Shown here: positions 58,023-64,000 of the stretch, piece by piece | Layout of the letters: the number at the start of each line of letters is the position of its first letter | Position numbering within the stretch: position 1 is the first letter of the stretch | NCBI GenBank assembly: GCA_965230535.1 | Contig: OZ246010.1 | Coordinates: forward strand, 186,001 to 250,000 | Direction of reading: 5' to 3' | Origin: JAUILH01 sp965230535 | GTDB lineage: Bacteria > Bacteroidota > Bacteroidia > Flavobacteriales_D > JAUILH01 | DNA: 64,000 bases | Made by a program: the position numbers and the translations under genes | The notes under the pieces: generated by a model | The model's input: the letters and a program-made list of their open reading frames with translations, nothing else | What the model was told of the DNA's origin: nothing | The model's database searches: none

Positions 58023-59075
58023 ATGAAAGTTGCGGTTGTCATACTTAACTATAACGGAAAGGCTCACCTTGAGACCTTTTTGCCGTCCGTTATCCAGTAC
58101 TCTGGTGAGCATGAAGTTATCATTGCAGACAATGCTTCAACTGATGATTCTGTTGACTTTCTTAAAAATACCTACCCAAATCTTAAGCTGATTCAGAATG
58201 AGAGCAACGGTGGATTTGCCAAAGGGTATAATGACGCACTTCAGCATGTAGAAGCAGATATTTATGTCTTGCTTAATTCTGATGTAGAGGTCACGGAAAA
58301 CTGGATTGATCCTATTGTCGAGAAGATGATTGCCAAACCGGAAGTGATCGCTTGTCAGCCGAAAATTCTCGCCTACAAACGAAAAGATCATTTTGAGCAT
58401 GCCGGGGCTTGTGGCGGTTATATTGACAAGAATTACTTTCCATTTTGTCGTGGCAGAATGTTCCATGTAGCTGAAAAAGATGAAGGCCAATACAATCAGG
58501 ATGCACAGGTGTTTTGGGCAACTGGTGCCTGCATGTTCATCAAAGCGAAAGATTTTCATGCGCATGGTGGATTTGACGCGGATTTCTTCGCACATATGGA
58601 AGAGATTGATTTGTGCTGGAGAATCCAGAATACCGGCGGAGAAATTTGGTGTTTTCCCGATTCTAAGGTCTATCACTTAGGTGGTGGAACATTGAATTAT
58701 ATGAGTCCAAGGAAAACCTACCTCAATTTTAGAAATAACCTGTACATGATTCATAAGAATCACGATGGGTTGCTATTCTTCAAAATGTTCTATCGCTTGT
58801 TTCTGGACGGTCAAGCTGGAGTAAAATTCACACTGGGCGGACAATTCAGTCACTGTTGGGCAGTTCTTAAAGCGCATTTCCACTATTATCTCAACCTTCC
58901 TAGTTTAATTAAGAAAAGGAAGGCACTCAAGCAAAAGAAAACACACCAAACGATCTCAATATTCAAAGGCAATATTCTCTGGTCATTCTTCTTTAAAAAG
59001 AGACGTACTTTTCAGATGCTCGATCTGAACAAATTCGACAAACGTTTATCTGGACTCAAAAAATCGGATAGCTAG
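58023..59075 (+). CDS. Family 2 glycosyltransferase
   Basis: A 350-residue GT2 enzyme. The N-terminal catalytic core includes VVILNYNGKAHL, IIADNASTDDSVDFL, NESNGGFAKGYNDAL, LLNSDVEVTENW (metal and sugar-nucleotide contacting Asp), and FWATGACMFIKAKDF plus FFAHMEEIDLCWRIQ, which is the usual acceptor/catalytic segment of rhamnosyl- or mannosyl-transferase-like GT2. The C-terminal part is amphipathic helical with hydrophobic stretches, suggesting membrane association. No other polysaccharide genes are adjacent. Convergent with aroQ; the coding ends overlap by 30 bp. Confidence 0.88.
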   Translation: MKVAVVILNYNGKAHLETFLPSVIQYSGEHEVIIADNASTDDSVDFLKNTYPNLKLIQNESNGGFAKGYNDALQHVEADIYVLLNSDVEVTENWIDPIVEKMIAKPEVIACQPKILAYKRKDHFEHAGACGGYIDKNYFPFCRGRMFHVAEKDEGQYNQDAQVFWATGACMFIKAKDFHAHGGFDADFFAHMEEIDLCWRIQNTGGEIWCFPDSKVYHLGGGTLNYMSPRKTYLNFRNNLYMIHKNHDGLLFFKMFYRLFLDGQAGVKFTLGGQFSHCWAVLKAHFHYYLNLPSLIKKRKALKQKKTHQTISIFKGNILWSFFFKKRRTFQMLDLNKFDKRLSGLKKSDS

Positions 59076-59462
59076 ATCATAGCTTTTCAAACCAAATCCA
59101 CCAATCACGCCCACACAGTTCCTGGCCATTTTTGATTCATGTCTGTATGCTTCACGTGCATAAACATTAGAAATGTGAACTTCAATTACCGGCACACTAA
59201 TCGCGGCAATGGCATCTCCAATAGCCACTGAGGTATGCGTATAACCTCCGGCATTAAAAATGATCCCGTCAAACCTTTCCTCAGCGTCATGCAAGGCATT
59301 GATCAATTCCCCTTCAACATTGCTTTGATAATAGGTAATGGCACATTCCGACTTAGAGCGTAAATCTTCGAGATAACTTTCAAACCCTTCAGATCCGTAG
59401 ATTTCCGGCTCTCGTTTTCCGAGTAAATTCAAATTGGGACCATTTAAAATCAGAATTCTCAT
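59046..59462 (-). CDS. aroQ: Type II 3-dehydroquinate dehydratase
   Basis: A 138-residue enzyme of the shikimate pathway that converts 3-dehydroquinate to 3-dehydroshikimate. It shows ILNGPNLNLLGKREPEIYGSE with catalytic Arg17 and Tyr22, FNAGGYTHTSVAIGDAI, and VEVHISNVYAREAYRHES, the His and Ser residues of the active site. It is divergent from xerD with 24 bp between start codons, an arrangement often seen in Bacteroidota. The 3' end overlaps the glycosyltransferase gene by 30 bp. Confidence 0.95.
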   Translation of the reverse strand: MRILILNGPNLNLLGKREPEIYGSEGFESYLEDLRSKSECAITYYQSNVEGELINALHDAEERFDGIIFNAGGYTHTSVAIGDAIAAISVPVIEVHISNVYAREAYRHESKMARNCVGVIGGFGLKSYDLAIRFFESR

Positions 59463-59486
59463 AATGTGTACCTTTATCTAACTGCC

Positions 59487-60392
59487 ATGAGCAATTGGAA
59501 TGTAAATATAAGCGGTTTTAAATCATTTCTTCAGCTGGAAAAGAGTTTGTCGCACAATTCTATTGATGCTTACTTAAGAGATGTAGGTAAAATAAAGGAC
59601 TATGCGGAAAGAGAATTGGACATTCAACCGGAAAACTTATCTCTGGAACATCTCCAGTCGTTTTTAGCAGACTTAAACTCTCTAAACATTTCTGCGCGGA
59701 GTCAGGCAAGAATTATTTCAGGTATCAAAGCTTTCTATAAGTATCTTTTATTGGAAAATTTAATTGATTACGACCCTACAGAGTTACTTGAAACACCCAG
59801 ATTAGGTAGAAAACTACCAGACACCTTAAGTATTGAAGAAATAGATAAAATCAGTGCAGCTGTGGATCTGAGCCAGGCACTTGGTCACCGTAATAAAGCC
59901 ATCATTGAAACTTTGTACGGTTGTGGACTAAGGGTAAGTGAACTCATAGACATGCAGCTATCGAATTGCTATTTTGATGAAGGTTTTGTCAGAATCAGAG
60001 GAAAAGGTGACAAAGAACGTCTGGTGCCCATCTCCAAATACACCATCAAGTTTATTCAACATTACGTAAATGGGGAAAGACAGGATCTTAAGGTGCATCC
60101 CGACCATGAAGATTTTATTTTCCTCAACAGACGTGGCAAGCAGCTTACCCGGGTTATGATCTTTACCATTGTTAAAAATCTGGTGAAAGCTGCTGGCATT
60201 CAAAAAAACATCAGTCCGCACACCTTCAGGCACTCATTTGCCACTCATTTGGTAGATGGTGGTGCTGATTTGAGAGCCGTTCAGGAAATGTTGGGACACC
60301 AGTCCATCACAACCACAGAAATCTATACACATCTCGATACCAATTTCTTAAAACAGAATATCATTGATTATCATCCCCGATCGAACAATTAA
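59487..60392 (+). CDS. xerD: Site-specific tyrosine recombinase XerD
   Basis: A 301-residue tyrosine recombinase; ATG 59487 (MSNWNVNISGFKSFL) is chosen because the in-frame GTG 21 bp upstream lies within the aroQ leader. The catalytic residues are Arg149 (GCGLRVSEL), Lys173, His245 and Arg248 (SPHTFRHSF), His271 (MLGHQSITTTEIY) and Tyr280 (EIYTHLD). The N-terminal SAM-like core-binding domain spans residues 5-95. XerD together with XerC resolves chromosome dimers at dif; no dif site is visible in this window. In Bacteroidota XerD often stands beside aroQ, as here. Confidence 0.93.
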   Translation: MSNWNVNISGFKSFLQLEKSLSHNSIDAYLRDVGKIKDYAERELDIQPENLSLEHLQSFLADLNSLNISARSQARIISGIKAFYKYLLLENLIDYDPTELLETPRLGRKLPDTLSIEEIDKISAAVDLSQALGHRNKAIIETLYGCGLRVSELIDMQLSNCYFDEGFVRIRGKGDKERLVPISKYTIKFIQHYVNGERQDLKVHPDHEDFIFLNRRGKQLTRVMIFTIVKNLVKAAGIQKNISPHTFRHSFATHLVDGGADLRAVQEMLGHQSITTTEIYTHLDTNFLKQNIIDYHPRSNN

Positions 60393-60396
60393 TGTT

Positions 60397-60404
60397 TATA
60401 TTTA
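60397..60404 (+). promoter_or_regulatory. Probable -7 promoter box of the 7TMR-DISM-SpoIIE gene
   Basis: TATATTTA (60397-60404) ends 4 nt before the GTG at 60409. It is identical in sequence and placement to the element before the other SpoIIE gene at 18275. It differs from TAnnTTTG only in the last base. Confidence 0.4.
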
Positions 60405-60408
60405 AGCT

Positions 60409-62553
60409 GTGCGTATACTCACACTGATACTGCTGTTTTTGTTTCAAACCCTGTCTGCTCAAATTGTTTTGACAGATGACAATCTGAATAATTCTTTCAG
60501 TGATCAGACTGTAATTTTGGAAGACGCTGATCATGAACTGAGCGTTAAGGACATCCTGAGTAAGGATTTCAAATTCGAGAAAATCACACACGAAATAGAA
60601 ATTCTCGACTTCAACAGTTCCCGCTGGTGGTTGAAATTTTCTGTGACCAACGAAAGTAGCGAAGGGCAATTTGTTCTGGAACTCGCACGCCCCATCACCA
60701 ATAAAATATTCCTATACGAGCACATTGACGACTCGGTAGTTTATACCTGGAAAGGTGGAGACGATCTGGATTTTTCTGAGAAAACTTATAAGCACAGAAA
60801 GAATCTATACATCATCAATATAGACTCAGCGGAGACCAAGCACTTCATTGTTGAAATGGAAAGTGACGGTGAAGTCATTACACTTCCCGTGAGATTCTGG
60901 CAAACTCAGGATTTTCTTTCTTCGGACTACGATAATCAGTTAGAACATGGTTTTTACTACGGCCTTCTGGTCCTGGTAAGCATTATTTTCTTCTTTTTCT
61001 TCCGTGTACTTAAAGAAGTGTCTTTCCTCTACTACGTGCTTTACGTCATATTTCAGATTCTCCTCCAATTTAGTCTGGATGGCTACACCTTTCAATACTT
61101 GTTTCCTTCCAACGCCTACATGGCCAACCATACGGTCATATTCTCGGCTGGAGGCGCAGTCATTTTTGTGATGTTGTATGCCAGAGCCTTCCTAAAATTA
61201 AAGAAACGGTATCCAAAACTGGACAAGATCATGTTGGGAATGCTCGTTGTGGTGGGACTTATTACTGCACTGTCTGCCATTCCCGGACCAACTTACGAAT
61301 TCTCATTTCCGGTAATCAATGGAGTTAGTTTAATCGCTACGCTTTACATCATTGCCTGCATTTTCATTTTAAAAGCTAAGGGGATCCACGTTTGTAACTA
61401 CTTCACGGCCGCCTTTGTAATTCTGATTACCGGTGTGGTGATTTTCATTTTGGGGAATTTTCATGTCGTTGGAGATGCAGATTTGTCTCAATCGGCACTT
61501 AAATGGGGCTCAGCATTAGAAGTTATTGCCCTGAGTTTATCGATGGCTAACAAATACAGAGAGCTTCAGGCGGAAAAAGAACTGGCCCAGGAAAAAGCGC
61601 TAAAAAGTCTGGCAGAGAAGAACAAACTGGCAGACGAGATGAATGTCAAATTGGAGCATCAGGTGAAAGAAAGGACGGCTGAAATTGAACGTCAGAAAGA
61701 GGAATTGGCAGTTAAAAATGAAGACATCATGTCGAGCATTACCTATGCCAACAGAATTCAGAAAGCCATTCTCCCCTCTTCTTCCAAGGTGAAATCCATT
61801 TTTCCAAGTTCTTTTGTGTTTTACAGGCCACGGGACATTGTGAGTGGAGATTTCTATTTCATCGATCAGGTAACCACAGATTCAGGCGTCAAAATTAATC
61901 TGGCTGCTGCAGTTGATTGTACTGGTCATGGTGTACCTGGTGCCTTCATGAGTATTGTTGGGAACAATTACCTGAAGCAAAGTTTGAAAGAAAAGACCGT
62001 GAATTCTCCCGCTGAGGCACTAGACTTCCTGAATGCTGGTGTGCGTTCCACTTTGAGTCAAAACGATGAATTCAGTATCAAAGACGGGATGGATATTTCC
62101 TTATGCAGTGTTGATTTCAACAGCATGAAACTCTACTTTGCCGGAGCCAAAAATCCGGTTTACATTGTCAGACAAGTTGAAACAGGATCGGAAGTCGACC
62201 ACGATTCCAGAAACCCCATGTACTCTGAAGACGGGAGCATCATGCTTCATCAAATCAAGGGCGATAAACATCCTATTGGTCATTACCTTGGCTCAGAACA
62301 AATTCCGTTTACCAATCAGGAATTCGATCTTAAAAAAGGCGATATGATCTACACCTTCTCCGATGGGTATGCCGATCAATTTGGAGGACCCAAAGGCAAA
62401 AAATTCAACTACAAGACATTTAAGAAGCTCCTGATGAAAATCTCTCAGGAACCTGTAGCCCAACAGGAAAAAATTCTGGAAACAGAGTTCTACAACTGGA
62501 TGCAGGATTTCGAGCAAATCGATGATGTGTTGGTGATTGGGATAAGGGTGTAA
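60409..62553 (+). CDS. 7TMR-DISM receptor with SpoIIE-type phosphatase domain
   Basis: A 714-residue protein starting at GTG 60409; the signal peptide MRILTLILLFLFQTLSAQ supports this start. Residues 25-165 form the extracellular 7TMR-DISMED2 domain (SSRWWLKFSVTNES, FVLELARP), seven membrane helices follow (about 180-385), then a coiled coil (about 390-445), then a SpoIIE/PP2C phosphatase domain (about 450-714) with VSGDFYF, AVDCTGHGVPGAFM, KDGMDISL, FSDGYADQFGGPKG and DDVLVIGI. The catalytic part closely resembles the TPR-SpoIIE protein at 18275-20263. The extracellular domain probably binds a carbohydrate or other small ligand. Partner proteins (STAS, anti-sigma) are not in this window. Confidence 0.92.
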   Translation: MRILTLILLFLFQTLSAQIVLTDDNLNNSFSDQTVILEDADHELSVKDILSKDFKFEKITHEIEILDFNSSRWWLKFSVTNESSEGQFVLELARPITNKIFLYEHIDDSVVYTWKGGDDLDFSEKTYKHRKNLYIINIDSAETKHFIVEMESDGEVITLPVRFWQTQDFLSSDYDNQLEHGFYYGLLVLVSIIFFFFFRVLKEVSFLYYVLYVIFQILLQFSLDGYTFQYLFPSNAYMANHTVIFSAGGAVIFVMLYARAFLKLKKRYPKLDKIMLGMLVVVGLITALSAIPGPTYEFSFPVINGVSLIATLYIIACIFILKAKGIHVCNYFTAAFVILITGVVIFILGNFHVVGDADLSQSALKWGSALEVIALSLSMANKYRELQAEKELAQEKALKSLAEKNKLADEMNVKLEHQVKERTAEIERQKEELAVKNEDIMSSITYANRIQKAILPSSSKVKSIFPSSFVFYRPRDIVSGDFYFIDQVTTDSGVKINLAAAVDCTGHGVPGAFMSIVGNNYLKQSLKEKTVNSPAEALDFLNAGVRSTLSQNDEFSIKDGMDISLCSVDFNSMKLYFAGAKNPVYIVRQVETGSEVDHDSRNPMYSEDGSIMLHQIKGDKHPIGHYLGSEQIPFTNQEFDLKKGDMIYTFSDGYADQFGGPKGKKFNYKTFKKLLMKISQEPVAQQEKILETEFYNWMQDFEQIDDVLVIGIRV

Positions 62554-62582
62554 ATAAATTAGAATAGGAATTGGCTGGAACT

Positions 62583-63185
62583 ATGAAACATTTTTTATCA
62601 ATGCTGCTTGCTATGTGTTTTATTTACCAAGGGTGTGGTCAAAAGTCATTTGATGGATACGTGAAATATGCTACTGAAATAGAAACATACGGAAGTGCTC
62701 CAGATTACTTTCAAGAGTATTTAGAAAACAAATACGGCAACCGTCTGATTATAAAATACGAACGTAATGGTGACTTTGTAAGGAAACACGTGAATAGTGG
62801 CCCAAAAGGGAATAAAGAACAGATTTATGACGCTGATAAAGGACTTTTGTCCATAACAATGAATGACACCAATGCTATTGAGACAATAGACTTACGTGAA
62901 ATGTCCATCGACTGTCCAAATAAAACGATTACCAAAAACACTCAAATTGGCGGACAAGCTGTTGAGTGTGTCTGTTATGAAGGAACAAGTATGTACAAGC
63001 AAAACATTTCAATTAAATACTGTTATTCGAAAGAGTCGCCCAGAATCGATCCTGAGTTATTTAAAAATTACAACGATTTCTACTTCTACGACTTTTTAAA
63101 GCACAGTAAACGAATCTACCTGCTGTTCTCTTTAAAAACTGACGATTTTAAGTTGACGTATACAGCTTATGATATTTCGGAGTAA
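62583..63185 (+). CDS. Putative lipoprotein, unknown function
   Basis: A 200-residue protein starting at ATG 62583 (MKHFLSMLLAMCFIYQGCGQ); Cys18 lies in a lipobox-like context (YQGC), so lipid modification is possible, though the -3 to -1 residues are not ideal. An in-frame TTG 12 bp upstream is less likely. The mature part contains VKYATEIETYGSAPDYF and four Cys residues in the segments DCPNKTI, ECVCYEG and IKYCYSK, which might form disulfides. No family is recognised. The gene follows the SpoIIE gene by 29 bp and may be cotranscribed. Confidence 0.6.
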   Translation: MKHFLSMLLAMCFIYQGCGQKSFDGYVKYATEIETYGSAPDYFQEYLENKYGNRLIIKYERNGDFVRKHVNSGPKGNKEQIYDADKGLLSITMNDTNAIETIDLREMSIDCPNKTITKNTQIGGQAVECVCYEGTSMYKQNISIKYCYSKESPRIDPELFKNYNDFYFYDFLKHSKRIYLLFSLKTDDFKLTYTAYDISE

Positions 63186-63300
63186 AACGAAATCTGCAAA
63201 TAGGAAATAAACTCAATTACTTTGTTAGAACAACAACAAACTTCATAATAGCCTCCTATTTTTCACGTTATGAGTGTATTAATTCTTAAATCACAGCAAG

Positions 63301-63651
63301 ATGGGAAAACTCAAAAATATTTCTCTCCAATGGTCTGAGCATATATTGATTCTGACAGTTCTATTTTATTGGTTCTCCTCTGGCTATGCATTAAACCCCA
63401 TAGCCATTGTGCTAATAAGTGGTCTGATATTTCAAATTGTTTTTAAGAATCGAATTGTAGGCATCATTATTCCCAGTTTATTAATCATGGCTAGCTTGTA
63501 TATGCTTTTGGCATTGCTATCGGAGCTTCACGAATTTCCAACTTTCAATGCAGATGCTCTGAGATTACTTCTTATAGGTTCATCCTATTTAACCACAATA
63601 ATGGTGGTTTCAGGTTTAATGATTGACAAGTACTCCAAGATGGAAAAATGA
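63301..63651 (+). CDS. Small membrane protein, unknown function
   Basis: A 116-residue hydrophobic protein with four membrane helices (about residues 13-30, 33-48, 52-73 and 85-108) and short charged loops. No motif or family is recognised. The 115 bp upstream contain an A/T-rich stretch but no certain promoter box. The 214 bp after its stop are non-coding and end in the terminator of the convergent tRNA-Ser(GCT). Confidence 0.55.
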   Translation: MGKLKNISLQWSEHILILTVLFYWFSSGYALNPIAIVLISGLIFQIVFKNRIVGIIIPSLLIMASLYMLLALLSELHEFPTFNADALRLLLIGSSYLTTIMVVSGLMIDKYSKMEK

Positions 63652-63823
63652 AAGGCTATTGAGGATTAGATGTGAACATTCGATCTAAAAATCCAAGCTT
63701 AACTTTAGACGGATTACTTGCGTGATCCCTCAAGTCTCCTTATAAGAGAGCAAAAGCCTAACTCGCTGTGCTCGTGTCTTTTTTGTTTTTACAAAGCACC
63801 ACCGAATAAATTCAGGTACTTTC

Positions 63824-63862
63824 AAAAACAAAAAAGCCTTTGATCTTACAATCAAAGGCTTT
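63824..63862 (-). terminator. Rho-independent terminator of the tRNA-Ser(GCT) gene
   Basis: Read on the minus strand, AGCCTTTGAT (63860-63851) and ATCAAAGGCT (63844-63835) form a 10-bp stem with a 6-nt loop, followed by a T-rich run (63835-63824). The stem begins three or four nucleotides after the tRNA discriminator base. Confidence 0.75.
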
Positions 63863-63864
63863 TG

Positions 63865-63948
63865 CGGAGAGACTGGGATTTGAACCCAGGACACGGTTGC
63901 CCGTGCACAGCTTAGCAGGCTGCTGCATTACCACTCTGCCACCTCTCC
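63865..63948 (-). tRNA. tRNA-Ser with anticodon GCT
   Basis: On the minus strand GGAGAGG pairs with TCTCTCC to make the acceptor stem (one G-T pair); the anticodon loop has CTGCTAA, so the anticodon is GCT (serine AGC/AGU). A long variable arm with GTGCACGGGCAACCGTGT and a TTCAAATCC T loop are present. The sequence after the discriminator G is CAA, so the CCA end is not encoded and must be added enzymatically, unlike the other tRNA-Ser in this window. Confidence 0.95.
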
Positions 63949-63961
63949 GTGATAACGGATG

Positions 63962-63969
63962 CAAATGTA
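63962..63969 (-). promoter_or_regulatory. -7 promoter box of tRNA-Ser(GCT)
   Basis: On the minus strand TACATTTG (63969-63962) matches TAnnTTTG and ends 13 nt before the tRNA start at 63948. The nearest TTG is only 10 nt upstream of the box, so the -33 element is not ideal. Confidence 0.4.
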
Positions 63970-64000
63970 GTAATCTGATCAAAATATTTAAAGAAAAAAT

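Overview
The window looks like chromosomal DNA from a member of the Bacteroidota, most probably order Flavobacteriales (a Cryomorphaceae/Crocinitomicaceae-like marine or freshwater lineage is my best guess; the family is not proven). The reasons are a complete Bat (aerotolerance) operon, type IX secretion sorting tails, 7TMR-DISM and TPR proteins fused to SpoIIE phosphatases, a GWxTD protein, WG-repeat and MORN-repeat secreted proteins, the aroQ/xerD divergent pair, and promoters of the Bacteroidota type (TTG, about 18-20 nt, TAnnTTTG). Gene density is high, no intergenic gap exceeds about 375 bp, and I see no insertion sequence, prophage, CRISPR array or rRNA.

Layout. 0-4 kb: the tail of an ECF-sigma-type locus (acidic protein end plus a Spy/CpxP-like secreted protein), an outer-membrane barrel, a class III aminotransferase, a CoA-binding protein and a MORN-repeat protein. 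4-8.4 kb: a BatA-like membrane protein overlapping a dihydroorotase homologue that has lost its metal-binding HxH, then a small membrane protein and a MazG-like pyrophosphohydrolase on the minus strand. 8.5-18.2 kb: one tightly overlapping Bat operon (MoxR ATPase, DUF58, a BatD-tail membrane protein, BatA, BatB, a very large BatC, BatD, BatE). 18.3-20.3 kb: TPR-SpoIIE phosphatase. 20.3-24.8 kb: lipoprotein, tiny membrane protein, OM barrel, membrane-bound LuxR regulator, a broken WYL regulator and an Smr protein. 24.9-30.8 kb: Nudix hydrolase, three small soluble proteins (unknown, dodecin, YegP-like), then a four-gene operon with a HerA-like ATPase, an EEP-family lipoprotein, PPK2 and an HExxH protein. 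30.8-35.7 kb: minus-strand secreted/envelope proteins of mostly unknown role, LapA-like protein and PdxH. 35.7-41 kb: YqgE, class IV aminotransferase, HAD phosphatase, rhomboid protease and a TPR/PD40 protein. 41-46 kb: two convergent L,D-transpeptidases, release factor 3 and a VTT membrane protein. 46-56 kb: OM barrels, T9SS cargo, a WG-repeat protein and a LytS/LytTR two-component pair. 56-64 kb: tRNA-Ser(TGA), GWxTD protein, glycosyltransferase, aroQ, xerD, 7TMR-DISM-SpoIIE phosphatase, two small unknown proteins and tRNA-Ser(GCT).

How the genes work together. The dominant theme is the cell envelope and its signalling: the Bat complex probably assembles a vWA/TPR machine in the inner membrane and periplasm under a MoxR chaperone, and two sensor-SpoIIE phosphatases and a TPR-histidine kinase report envelope conditions. 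The most unusual points are the BatC protein with about 500 residues of Q/K/E coiled coil, a recurrent placement of the promoter -7 box only 4-8 nt before start codons (implying leaderless mRNAs), the degenerate dihydroorotase linked to an orphan BatA-like protein, and an uncharacterised four-gene HerA-like/EEP/PPK2/HExxH operon.
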